DNA of 64,000 nucleotides, taken from assembly GCF_050033475.1 (NCBI RefSeq), contig NZ_CP188319.1:1240001-1304000 (forward strand). The letters are read 5' to 3'. Under the pieces are notes generated by a model. That model had not been told where the DNA came from. It did not search any database and saw only the letters and a list, made by a program, of their open reading frames with translations. Both the position numbers and the translations under genes were made by a program. The DNA is from Cetobacterium sp050033475 (lineage in GTDB: Bacteria > Fusobacteriota > Fusobacteriia > Fusobacteriales > Fusobacteriaceae). This document shows positions 36,269-44,687 of the stretch, in pieces; the stretch's first letter is position 1, and each line of letters opens with the position of its first letter.

Positions 36269-36443
36269 ATGAAACCCTCAATTACTGGGGGTTTTATAAA
36301 TTTGATTAAATTATAGATTGACTAAACATAGCTGAAAGCCTTAATTTGTGGTACTTTGAGTACAATGAAATAGAGGCATTTTAAAGGATAGGGTCATATT
36401 CTAGGTCAAAACCTTGTAAGACAATGGTTTATGGAGGAAATTA
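36269..36443 (+). repeat. 175-bp hairpin-rich direct repeat, copy A
   Basis: Ungapped match to 48616-48790 with about 18 differences by eye. Predicted hairpins include AAACCCTCAA with CTGGGGGTTT, GCCTTAATTT with AAATAGAGGC, and AAACCTTGT with ACAATGGTTT. The 3' ~45 bases are identical in both copies. Several differences fall in stems and keep pairing (GCCT/AGGC here, GCCT/AGGT in copy B). No open reading frame. Likely a structured RNA or a non-autonomous mobile element. Confidence 0.8.
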
Positions 36444-36517
36444 GGAAGGAAAGGATTTTTATTTAAAATAATAAAAGTATGTGAAAAAAATTAATAATAT
36501 GATATTATATAATACAT

Positions 36518-36629
36518 AAATAAATTTAATCATTATGAAATTTAAAAGGTTATTTAATAATTTTAGAAAAATTTAATTTAATCATTATGGAAAAAAATCT
36601 CCTTTAATTAGAGGGAGATTTTTTATTTT
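36518..36629 (+). ncRNA. CreR-like mini-CRISPR upstream of cas6 (psi-repeat, psi-spacer, psi-repeat)
   Basis: Psi-repeat 1 (36518-36547) matches the array repeat at 25 of 30 positions. A 22-base psi-spacer (36548-36569) follows. Psi-repeat 2 (36570-36599) matches 20 of the first 23 repeat bases, then diverges into a terminator stem. TATAAT at 36508-36513 would start transcription at the first psi-repeat; no clear -35 is visible. The spacer begins GGTTATTTAATAATTTT and matches 36649 onward, upstream of the cas promoter, at positions 1-17 except 6 and 12. This layout fits a Cas6-processed crRNA-like guide that directs Cascade to repress cas transcription. Confidence 0.75.
36595..36626 (+). terminator. 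Terminator of the mini-CRISPR transcript
   Basis: AAATCTCC pairs with GGAGATTT (loop of 11), followed by TTTTTATTTT. The left arm is made from the degenerate tail of psi-repeat 2. Confidence 0.8.
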
Positions 36630-36645
36630 CCTACTAAAAGTTAAA

Positions 36646-36670
36646 CCAGGTTAATTAATTATTTTTATAA
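36646..36670 (+). promoter_or_regulatory. Predicted psi-spacer target with CCA PAM next to the cas promoter
   Basis: CCA at 36646-36648 is followed by GGTTAATTAATTATTTT. Against the psi-spacer, positions 1-5, 7-11 and 13-17 match; 6, 12 and 18 do not. The target ends about six bases before the cas -35 box, so a bound Cascade would overlap or block it. CCA is an accepted PAM for a well-studied clostridial I-B system. Confidence 0.7.
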
Positions 36671-36675
36671 GTCTG

Positions 36676-36704
36676 TTGACAAATAAGTTTTTTGGAGTTA
36701 TATT
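36676..36704 (+). promoter_or_regulatory. cas operon promoter
   Basis: TTGACA at 36676-36681 and TATATT at 36699-36704 with 17 bases between, 31 bases before the cas6 start codon. Confidence 0.82.
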
Positions 36705-36734
36705 TAGAATAATTAAAGGAAAAAGGAGGTTAAA

Positions 36735-37445
36735 ATGAGATTTGAATTAATTTTATGTTTAGCTGGAAAAGAAATACCAATAGATTACAGAAGTGGTATC
36801 TTATCTTTTTTTAAAAATACTTTAAAACAGTATAATGATGAAATTTATCATTTAGTTTATGACATAGGACAGGAAAAGGATATAACATTTTCACCATTTT
36901 TCATTCCAGAAGAATTTCAAAAAGATAAGATAATTTTAAAAAATAATTTTATTAAAATATTCTATTCTGTAGAAAATCAACTTTTAGGACTTCATATCTA
37001 TAATAGCTTTTTAAACATACTAAATAAACCTTATCCATTTTTTAATACAACAATAAAACTAGAAAGAGTAAATAAATTAAAAGAAAAAGAAATATTAAAT
37101 GAAACAACAGTTTTTAAAATTTTATCCCCAGTTATTATTAGAGAACAATTGTCACAGGATAAAAGTTGGTATCATTCACTAGATGAAAAGGGTATGGATA
37201 TATTAAAAAAGAATATGATTCATAAATTAAAGAATAGATTCCCAGAAAAATATCTAGAAAGTTTAGAAATTAAACCTTTAAAATTGAAAAAAACTATTAC
37301 AACATTTTATGGAATACAGATGTTAGGATCTCTAGGAGTAATTGAGATTAATGGGAAAAAAGAAATTTTAAATTATCTATATAAAAGTGGGTTATCAACA
37401 AGTAGGAAATCTTCAGGATTTGGAATGCTTGATATTTTAGAGTAA
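36735..37445 (+). CDS. cas6: Cas6, CRISPR RNA endoribonuclease
   Basis: 236-residue endoribonuclease that cuts the repeat RNA to give crRNAs with an eight-base 5' handle. The N-terminal ferredoxin-like fold and the C-terminal glycine-rich loop (KSSGFGMLDIL) are visible. Strong ribosome site AAGGAGG. First gene of the cas operon, following the mini-CRISPR and the consensus promoter. Length is normal for I-B Cas6. Confidence 0.9.
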   Translation: MRFELILCLAGKEIPIDYRSGILSFFKNTLKQYNDEIYHLVYDIGQEKDITFSPFFIPEEFQKDKIILKNNFIKIFYSVENQLLGLHIYNSFLNILNKPYPFFNTTIKLERVNKLKEKEILNETTVFKILSPVIIREQLSQDKSWYHSLDEKGMDILKKNMIHKLKNRFPEKYLESLEIKPLKLKKTITTFYGIQMLGSLGVIEINGKKEILNYLYKSGLSTSRKSSGFGMLDILE

Positions 37446-37456
37446 GGAGGGAGAGT

Positions 37457-38815
37457 ATGGCATTAGTAAGATTAGAACCCTGGGATTGGCGTTGGGGAGC
37501 AAGTATTCTTGGGTTAACAAAATATTTTGATTATTTTCAAGATAAGTATGAACTTACAGAGGATTACTTAGAATTCGATGATGACAATATAACCGAGGAT
37601 AAATATTATAAATTTGTGGAAGAATATTTTGAAAAAAATATGCATCATAAAGATCTTGAGAGTTTGATAAAAAATATTACAGAGAATGAGGAGCAGGAAA
37701 AAAATAAAATAAAAGCAATAAATGAAAAATTGAAAGCAAACAAAGTAATGAAAAAGATATTTTTAGGATGTAAATTTGATGGAAGTAATTCAGAGGAAAT
37801 AATAAACCTTTTAAATGAAAATAGAAAGGAAATTATTGAAAATACTTATAAAAATGGGAAAAGTTTATATGCTAACTTTGGAAATTCAAATCTTCTTTTA
37901 AAGAGCACAGGAAAAGTATGTAGAGTAAATGGATTTTATATGGATATGGGAAAAAAAGGGAAAAGTATAACCTATGGATTTGATAGTAAAACCTTAGTTT
38001 ATACAGACAGTATTTATTTTGATTTTATTCCCTTTGGTTTTAGTAGAAGTAGAGAAGCAGTTTTTATAAATTGTAACTTAAATCTAATTAACCTTAAACA
38101 GATAAATAAAACAGAATTTGATGAAGCTGGATCGGAAGAGAATAGAAAAACTTTTAAAAGTAATCTTTTAAATAATTCCTATAGAGCATCTAAAAAAATA
38201 GATTGTGATATGGAAGTTATAGTGAAAGATATGGAAAAGGATTATTTTGAAAGTTTATACATAAGAAAAGATGCGATAAATATTTTAAATAAAATTTCAG
38301 ATGAAATAAAAGAAGTTATAGGAAAACCTTGCAAAACAGATATAGGAAATTCTTTTTCCTCCACTGAATGGATTCCAGTAGAAAAAATAGTTGTAGATAA
38401 TATATTAAATCTAAAATATTTAGATGACTTTATAGAATATCTATTTAAGGTAGAAAATAAAAAAACTTTAAGAGGAAGCCTTATAAAAATAAATCGTTTA
38501 ATATACAAGGAGGGAGAGTTCATGAAAAAAAATTACGCAGAAGTTATTGAAGATGGAAGTAAAATTAAAGAATTTTTTAAAACTAAGCCCAATAAGTTAA
38601 GAAGCTATGAACAAAAATTAGTTAGTGCAATAACACTTAAGGATTATGATAGAGTTAAGGAGATAATGTTACATTTATCATCCTACTCTCAATTGCCAAT
38701 AAGAGCTCTTATATTATTATTTGAAGATTTTGAAAAAAATAAAAACTTAGCTTATACATTTATAAACTCAATAGGAGAGAAAAAATCAGTAGGGGAGGAA
38801 AAAAATGGAAAATAA
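37457..38815 (+). CDS. cas8b: Cas8b/Cst1-type large subunit of type I-B Cascade
   Basis: 452-residue protein in the place of the Cascade large subunit, which recognises the PAM. It has no motif I can name with certainty; assignment rests on position between cas6 and cas7, on length, and on N-terminal LEPWDWRWGASILGLTKYF, which resembles Cst1 proteins. Its end overlaps the cas7 start by 11 bases. It contains one Cys-poor helical C-terminal part that could supply a small-subunit-like region. Confidence 0.78.
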   Translation: MALVRLEPWDWRWGASILGLTKYFDYFQDKYELTEDYLEFDDDNITEDKYYKFVEEYFEKNMHHKDLESLIKNITENEEQEKNKIKAINEKLKANKVMKKIFLGCKFDGSNSEEIINLLNENRKEIIENTYKNGKSLYANFGNSNLLLKSTGKVCRVNGFYMDMGKKGKSITYGFDSKTLVYTDSIYFDFIPFGFSRSREAVFINCNLNLINLKQINKTEFDEAGSEENRKTFKSNLLNNSYRASKKIDCDMEVIVKDMEKDYFESLYIRKDAINILNKISDEIKEVIGKPCKTDIGNSFSSTEWIPVEKIVVDNILNLKYLDDFIEYLFKVENKKTLRGSLIKINRLIYKEGEFMKKNYAEVIEDGSKIKEFFKTKPNKLRSYEQKLVSAITLKDYDRVKEIMLHLSSYSQLPIRALILLFEDFEKNKNLAYTFINSIGEKKSVGEEKNGK

Positions 38816-39689
38816 ATCTTTAACAGTTTCAGTTGTATGTAATATGACATCAAACTATGGGGAAGGGTTAGGAAATATTTCTACTATTCAAAAAGTTTTT
38901 AAAGAGGGAAAAATATTTCCAATTAGAAGTAGAGAAAGTTTAAAAAATGGAATTATGACACAAAGTGGAATGTATGATGACCTGGTAGTTACTGTGGATG
39001 GAGCCACTCAAAAGGATGTTTCTTCTGAAAGAAATGCAAGTAATTGTAGAGCCCTTGAAGGGGGATATATGAATACCTCTAAATTAACTTATGTTAGAAA
39101 TAGTTCTTTTTACTTAACAGATGCAATAGGTTGTGATCCATTTAGAGTTGATTCTAGATTTCATAATAATTTATATTTAGCCACTACTTTTGCTAAGGCT
39201 AATGGAATAAATTTACAGAATGAAGCTAAAAAATCAGGACTTATGCCATATAACTATGAATATGATAAATCTTTGAAAATTTATTCTTTAACAATAGATT
39301 TAACTATGGTTGGAAAAGATGAAAATTTTAATGAAGAATGTGATAATAAAGAAAAAGCTACAAGGGTAAATATGATTTTAGATGCTGTTGAAAGATTGAG
39401 TTTAATAGTGAAGGGAAATTTAGATAATTCAGAACCTATTTTTATAGTTGGAGGGTTATCACCTAGAATGACCCATGAGTTTGAAAATACTTTAAGAGTA
39501 AGAGATGGAAAGTTACATATAACTAAAGATTTGAAGAATAGAATAGAAGCAGGAAATTATAAGTGTGGTCTTTTAGAGGGAGATAATTTTGATAATGAAT
39601 TGGAAATAATATCAGAGTTAAAGCCATTATCTATGGGAGAATTTTTTACTAAATTGAGAACAGATGTAAATGACTATTACGGAGTATAA
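38805..39689 (+). CDS. cas7: Cas7/Cst2 (DevR family) Cascade backbone subunit
   Basis: 294-residue backbone protein that coats the crRNA and flips out every sixth base. The N-terminal SVVCNMTSNYGEGLGNIST and RNASNCRALEGGYMNTSKLT match the DevR/Cst2 group. GGLSPRMTHEF is also family-like. Overlaps cas8b and is followed by cas5 after two bases. Confidence 0.88.
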   Translation: MENKSLTVSVVCNMTSNYGEGLGNISTIQKVFKEGKIFPIRSRESLKNGIMTQSGMYDDLVVTVDGATQKDVSSERNASNCRALEGGYMNTSKLTYVRNSSFYLTDAIGCDPFRVDSRFHNNLYLATTFAKANGINLQNEAKKSGLMPYNYEYDKSLKIYSLTIDLTMVGKDENFNEECDNKEKATRVNMILDAVERLSLIVKGNLDNSEPIFIVGGLSPRMTHEFENTLRVRDGKLHITKDLKNRIEAGNYKCGLLEGDNFDNELEIISELKPLSMGEFFTKLRTDVNDYYGV

Positions 39690-39691
39690 TT

Positions 39692-40561
39692 ATGAAGTTA
39701 TTAAGATTAAAGTTAACTCAAAGTAAAGGACATTATAGGAAAGAAGAAACAGTGGATAATAAAATGACTTATCCACTTCCTCCTTTTTCTACAGTAATAG
39801 GGGCTATTCATAGGGCGTGTAATTTTAAGGAATATCATCCGATGGATATATCAATTCAGGGAAAATATGAAAATTTAGAAAAGAAAGCCTATACAGACCA
39901 TACTTTTTTAAATTCTGTTATGAATGATAGGGGGATTTTAGTAAAGGTTCCCAATGGTAATTTCTTATCTAATAGTTATATTAAGGTAGCAGAAGCTTTA
40001 AGTAAAACAGGAAATGATTTTTTAAAAAGACAAAATATCCAAGTATATAATGAAAAATTATTTGAAGAATATTTGTATTTGAAAAAGGAAGAACCTAAAT
40101 CAGAAGAGTTATCTAAATATAAAAGCTTAGTTACATCTTTAAAATTTTATGAAATTTTATATAATGTGGAATTGATTATTCATATTCATAGTGATGAGGA
40201 AACCTTAGAGAGTATAAAGAAAAATATTTTTTCTTTAAAATCCATAGGAAGAAGTGAAGATTTTATATATGTAGAAGAATGTGAATATGTGGAAACAAAG
40301 GAAATAGATGATGAGGTTGTAAGTGAGTACTCAGGGTACATAAAAGTAGAAAATGTACGTGAAGAAAATATAATTTTAAGAACTGCAGAAAATTTAAAGG
40401 TTCAAAACGGTACGGTTTATTTTCTTGGAAAAGATTATAAAATTGAAAAAAATAAGAGAATCTTTAATAAAAAGAAAGTAGTCTATAGTTCTAAATATAC
40501 AGTAGATGGAGATAGTAAAAATGTATATTATGATGGAGAGTATATAATAGATTTAGTTTAG
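39692..40561 (+). CDS. cas5: Cas5 (type I-B)
   Basis: 289-residue subunit that holds the 5' handle of the crRNA. The N-terminus LLRLKLTQSKGHYRKEE and YPLPPFSTVIGAIHRACNF is the conserved Cas5 start, with the family's G-rich turn. Two bases after cas7. The central region is acidic and variable. Confidence 0.88.
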   Translation: MKLLRLKLTQSKGHYRKEETVDNKMTYPLPPFSTVIGAIHRACNFKEYHPMDISIQGKYENLEKKAYTDHTFLNSVMNDRGILVKVPNGNFLSNSYIKVAEALSKTGNDFLKRQNIQVYNEKLFEEYLYLKKEEPKSEELSKYKSLVTSLKFYEILYNVELIIHIHSDEETLESIKKNIFSLKSIGRSEDFIYVEECEYVETKEIDDEVVSEYSGYIKVENVREENIILRTAENLKVQNGTVYFLGKDYKIEKNKRIFNKKKVVYSSKYTVDGDSKNVYYDGEYIIDLV

Positions 40562-40571
40562 GGAGAATTTT

Positions 40572-42722
40572 ATGAGAAATATAGAAGATGATATAAAAGT
40601 ATACTTAGCAAAACCTTTAGAAACTATAGAAGAACATACAAATAAACTAATAGAGCAAGCTAAAAAATTAAAGAGTTTAAATTATATTTCAGAGGAAGTT
40701 TATGAAATATTAAATAAAGCATGCAAATACCATGATTATGGAAAGATAAACTCAGAATTTCAAAAAAGAGTTTCCTCAGAGAGAAAAATAAATTTTAATA
40801 GTGAAAAAGAAGTGGGACATAATATAATTTCACCTTTTTTTATAAAAAAGGAGGAATTTGAAAATACTGAGGATTATTATAAGGTATTTTATGCAGTATT
40901 AAATCATCATTATCATGTTAATAATATAAGTGAGTTGGAGGAGAGGAAGGATTTTATAAAATCCTTCCTTAAGGAATATGAAATTACAAATATAACCAAT
41001 AGGACACTTTCTAATATAAAGAAAGGATTAAATTGGGAATATGAAGTATTGGTAGGTTTACTAAATAAATGTGATTATTCAGCTAGTGGAAACTATGAGG
41101 TTGAATATAAAAATGATTTTTTAATGGATGATTTGGAAAAAATGGGATATAGCTGGAATGAATTACAAAATTATCTTTTAGAAAATCAAGATGAAAATGT
41201 AATGGTTGTGGCTAATACAGGAATGGGAAAAACAGAGGCAGGGCTATTATGGATAGGAAATAATAAGGGATTTTTTATTTTACCCTTAAGAACTGCAATT
41301 AATTCTATTTATCTTAGAATTAAGGAACAAATAGTTAAAGAAAATGTAGAAAAAAAAGTTGTCTTAATGCATTCAGAAGCCTTTGATTTCTTTTTGAATA
41401 TTTTTGATGAAAAAAAATATTCCTATGATGAAATAAAAAATTATTTTAAGGAAGGGAAATCTTTATCTATACCTTTGACTGTTTCAACATTGGATCAATT
41501 ATTTAATTTTATATTTTTATATCCTGGATATGAAATGAAATATGGAACATTAAGTTATTCAAAGATAGTTTTAGATGAAATTCAAGCCTATTCCCCAGAT
41601 TTACTAGCCTATATAGTTTTAGGATTGAAAAGAATAATAAAAGCAGGAGGAAAATTTGCTATTTTAACAGCAACTTTACCACCATTTATTAAGGATTATA
41701 TAAAAAAAGATTTAGGAAATATAAAGTTTGAAAAATTTATTCAAGGAAAAGATAGACATAATATTAAAGTATTGGATGAAGAAATAAATACAGAGTTAAT
41801 ATATGATCATTATATAAAAAAAGGTGGAAAAACTTTAGTAATTTGTAATACTGTAAGAAAAAGTCAGGAAGTTTACAAAGTTCTAAAGGAAAAAGGAATT
41901 GAAGAAATTGAATTACTTCACTCCAAATATATAAGAAAACATAGGGAATTAAAGGAAAGAGATATTTTAGGTTTTGGTAAAACTGAAACTATTGGTAATA
42001 AAATATGGATTTCTACTTCTTTAGTAGAAGCTAGTTTAGATATAGACTTTGACTATCTATTTACAGAACTTAATGACTTAAGTGGATTTTTCCAAAGATT
42101 GGGTCGTGTAAATAGAAAAGGTGAAAAGGAAAAAATGCTAGAGGAATATAATGTTTATGTTTTTACAAAAATAAATAAAAAATTATTTATAAATGGACAA
42201 TCTGGATTTATAGATGAGGATATATTTAATATTTCTAAGGAAGCACTTTTAAGTATTCATGGAATTTTATCTGAAGAGGATAAGTATGACTTAATGGAAA
42301 ATTATTTAACAAGTGATAGAATAAAAGATACAAATTTTAATAAGATTTATAATGACTATAAGGATTATATGGAAAATATTTGGCATGGAAAATTTTCAAA
42401 AAAAGATGTGGATAAAAAATTTAGAAATATTATATCCTATAAAGTTATTCCTAAAGAAGTTTATGAAGAGTATAGAGAAAATTTAGAGGAATTGATAGAA
42501 ACTTATAATAATTCTGAAAATATAGAAAAGGAAAAAGCTAAAATAGAATTGAATAAATATACTCTTCAAGTGGGAATGTATGACTTAAATAAAACAGGAA
42601 TAACTCTTGATTTAGGAAAAGAAAAAATAGATATAATAGAAGGAAAATATTGCTACGAATTAGGGTTTGAAAAAATAAAGATAGAAAAAATTTCAGATGA
42701 AATAATAGATAATTTTATATAG
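40572..42722 (+). CDS. cas3: Cas3 nuclease-helicase
   Basis: 716-residue HD nuclease plus SF2 helicase that degrades Cascade-marked DNA. The HD motif is YHDYGK (H54, D55) with a second histidine in LNHHYHV. Helicase motifs: Walker A VANTGMGKTEAG near residue 214, DEIQAY near 334, TATLPP, and motif VI QRLGRVNRKG. All key residues are present, so interference should be functional. Ribosome site AGGGAG. Confidence 0.95.
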   Translation: MRNIEDDIKVYLAKPLETIEEHTNKLIEQAKKLKSLNYISEEVYEILNKACKYHDYGKINSEFQKRVSSERKINFNSEKEVGHNIISPFFIKKEEFENTEDYYKVFYAVLNHHYHVNNISELEERKDFIKSFLKEYEITNITNRTLSNIKKGLNWEYEVLVGLLNKCDYSASGNYEVEYKNDFLMDDLEKMGYSWNELQNYLLENQDENVMVVANTGMGKTEAGLLWIGNNKGFFILPLRTAINSIYLRIKEQIVKENVEKKVVLMHSEAFDFFLNIFDEKKYSYDEIKNYFKEGKSLSIPLTVSTLDQLFNFIFLYPGYEMKYGTLSYSKIVLDEIQAYSPDLLAYIVLGLKRIIKAGGKFAILTATLPPFIKDYIKKDLGNIKFEKFIQGKDRHNIKVLDEEINTELIYDHYIKKGGKTLVICNTVRKSQEVYKVLKEKGIEEIELLHSKYIRKHRELKERDILGFGKTETIGNKIWISTSLVEASLDIDFDYLFTELNDLSGFFQRLGRVNRKGEKEKMLEEYNVYVFTKINKKLFINGQSGFIDEDIFNISKEALLSIHGILSEEDKYDLMENYLTSDRIKDTNFNKIYNDYKDYMENIWHGKFSKKDVDKKFRNIISYKVIPKEVYEEYRENLEELIETYNNSENIEKEKAKIELNKYTLQVGMYDLNKTGITLDLGKEKIDIIEGKYCYELGFEKIKIEKISDEIIDNFI

Positions 42723-42730
42723 GAGAGTAT

Positions 42731-43222
42731 ATGAAAAAAATAACGGGGGTTATGTTTTATTATTATTTTATTTGTAAGAAAAAATTATGGCTATTCTCTA
42801 ATGGAATAGCCTTAGAAGAAGAAAATGAAAATGTTCAATTGGGAAAATTAATAGATGAGGATAGTTATTCTGATAAGAATAAACATATTATGATTGAAAA
42901 TACTATAAATATCGATTTTTTAGATAAATGGAAAGTAATCCATGAGGTAAAAAAAGATAAGAGTATAGAAGATGCAAGTATTTGGCAAATTAAGTATTAT
43001 TTATATTTTTTAAAAATGAGAGGAATAGATATAGAAAAGGGAATTTTAGATTATCCCAAATTAAGAAAAATTCAAGATATTTATTTAGAGGAAGATGATT
43101 ATAAAATTATTGAGAATACCTTAAAAGAAATAAATGATATTTTATTACTAGAAACCCCACCATATCAGAAAAAAATATCAATTTGTAAAAATTGTGCATA
43201 TTTTGAATATTGTTTTGTATAG
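42731..43222 (+). CDS. cas4: Cas4 nuclease (adaptation)
   Basis: 163-residue Fe-S nuclease that trims prespacers and helps select PAM and orientation. The four cluster cysteines are in FICKKKLWLF near the start and CKNCAYFEYC at the end. The RecB-like nuclease motif surrounds VIHEVKKDKS and WQIKYYLYFL. Nine bases from cas3 and ten from cas1. Confidence 0.9.
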   Translation: MKKITGVMFYYYFICKKKLWLFSNGIALEEENENVQLGKLIDEDSYSDKNKHIMIENTINIDFLDKWKVIHEVKKDKSIEDASIWQIKYYLYFLKMRGIDIEKGILDYPKLRKIQDIYLEEDDYKIIENTLKEINDILLLETPPYQKKISICKNCAYFEYCFV

Positions 43223-43231
43223 GAGGGATTT

Positions 43232-44224
43232 ATGGGAGAGAGCTATTATCTTTTTTCTGATGGAACTTTAAGTAGAAAAGATAATGTTTTAAGATTAAAA
43301 ACAGCTACTGGAGAACATAAGGATTTAAAAATAGAAGTTACAAGGGATGTTTATCTTTTTGGAGAAGTGACTCTAAACACAAAATGTTTAAATTATATGG
43401 GACAACTTAAGATACCAGTACATATTTTTAATTATTATGGTTATTACACAGGAAGTTTTTATCCAAAGGAAGTAAATGTTTCAGGTAAATTATTAATAAA
43501 ACAAGTGGAGACATTTTTAAATGAAGAGAAAAAATTAAAGGTAGCAAAGGAATTTATTTTAGGAGGATCTCATAATATTTTAAGAAATTTAAAATATTAT
43601 AATAATCGTGAAAAGGATTTAAATCAAGAAATTATAGAAATAGAATCCTTAAGAGAAAAAATAAAAAAAATATCTTCTGTTGAAGAATTGATGGGAATAG
43701 AAGGAAATATTAGAAAAATATATTATGATTCTTGGAAAAAAATTTTTAATAAGGAAGTTGAATTTGAAAAAAGAGTTAAAAGACCACCAGATAATATGGT
43801 AAATACACTTATTTCATTTATAAATACTTTAGTTTATACGGCGGTATTAAGTGAAATATATAAAACACAATTGAATCCAACAATTAGTTTTTTACATGCA
43901 CCTGGAGAAAGAAGATTTTCTTTATGTTTAGATATAGCGGAAATATTTAAGCCTTTGATTGCAGATAGGATGATCTTTACATTGGTAAATAAAAACATGA
44001 TTAGTGAAAAGGATTTTGATGAGGAATCTAATTTCTATTATTTAAAGGAAAAAGCTAGAAAAATGATATTAAAAGAATTTGATGATAGATTGAAGGAAAC
44101 AATAAAGCATAGAACTTTGAATAAATATGTAAGTTATCGTCATTTAATGAGATTAGAATGTTATAAATTAATAAAATTTATGACGGAAAATGAGGAATAT
44201 AATTCCTTTAAGATTTGGTGGTAA
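43232..44224 (+). CDS. cas1: Cas1 integrase
   Basis: 330-residue spacer integrase. The catalytic residues are visible in ELMGIEGNIRKIYYDSW (Glu), FLHAPGERRFSLCLDIAE (His) and the following IFKPLIADR (Asp). Length and order are normal. Ribosome site AGGAGGG. Confidence 0.95.
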   Translation: MGESYYLFSDGTLSRKDNVLRLKTATGEHKDLKIEVTRDVYLFGEVTLNTKCLNYMGQLKIPVHIFNYYGYYTGSFYPKEVNVSGKLLIKQVETFLNEEKKLKVAKEFILGGSHNILRNLKYYNNREKDLNQEIIEIESLREKIKKISSVEELMGIEGNIRKIYYDSWKKIFNKEVEFEKRVKRPPDNMVNTLISFINTLVYTAVLSEIYKTQLNPTISFLHAPGERRFSLCLDIAEIFKPLIADRMIFTLVNKNMISEKDFDEESNFYYLKEKARKMILKEFDDRLKETIKHRTLNKYVSYRHLMRLECYKLIKFMTENEEYNSFKIWW

Positions 44225-44225
44225 T

Positions 44226-44507
44226 ATGTATATTATTTTAGTTTATGATATTTCTTTGGAGGAAAAAAGTGGAGCAAGAGTTTTAAATAAAGTTTTTAAA
44301 ATTTGTAAAAAATATTTAACACATGTTCAAAATTCTGTTTTTGAAGGAGAATTAACACCAGTTTTAATGGAAAAATTAAGATTGGAGTTAAAGGAGTTTA
44401 TCCGAAAGGATCAAGATTCTTTAATTATATTTGAAGTTCCCCAACATAAGAAAATGAATAAACATTTTTGGGGAAAAATTGATGAAAAAACATCAAACTT
44501 TTTCTAA
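44226..44507 (+). CDS. cas2: Cas2
   Basis: 93-residue Cas2 that bridges two Cas1 dimers. The start at 44226 gives MYIILVYDISLEE with the conserved first-strand Asp; a longer version starting at 44190 overlaps cas1 by 35 bases and has a spurious N-terminus. VQNSVFEGEL is the second family block. Last cas gene, followed by the leader and array. Confidence 0.94.
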   Translation: MYIILVYDISLEEKSGARVLNKVFKICKKYLTHVQNSVFEGELTPVLMEKLRLELKEFIRKDQDSLIIFEVPQHKKMNKHFWGKIDEKTSNFF

Positions 44508-44687
44508 ATATCTGTCGATATGTAAAAAGATAAAAAATATAGGTTATCGACAGACAGATGAAAGTATCAATAAATAATATAGTTGAAAAAAATAATGAAA
44601 AATGATAAGGTTTTATATAAAGAAAAAATAGAACGGACAAATTCGTTCTTTCAAATGATTAATTGAAGGGATGGTCTTATATTACAG
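44508..44687 (+). promoter_or_regulatory. CRISPR leader
   Basis: 180 AT-rich bases between cas2 and the first repeat. A perfect ten-base inverted repeat TCTGTCGATA (44511-44520) / TATCGACAGA (44545-44554) and a small GAACG/CGTTC hairpin lie here. The array decays at its far end, which places the leader on this side. Confidence 0.75.

Noticed and set aside
36269..36443. Repeat copy A as the right end or omega RNA of an IS605 element
   Set aside because: No TTAC/TCAA boundaries, no tnpB remnant, and no resemblance to the right end at 61990-62067.
36600..36734. A CreT-like toxin RNA beside the mini-CRISPR
   Set aside because: I looked for a short translated unit with rare arginine codons between the mini-CRISPR and cas6 and saw none; only the target, the promoter and the leader are there.
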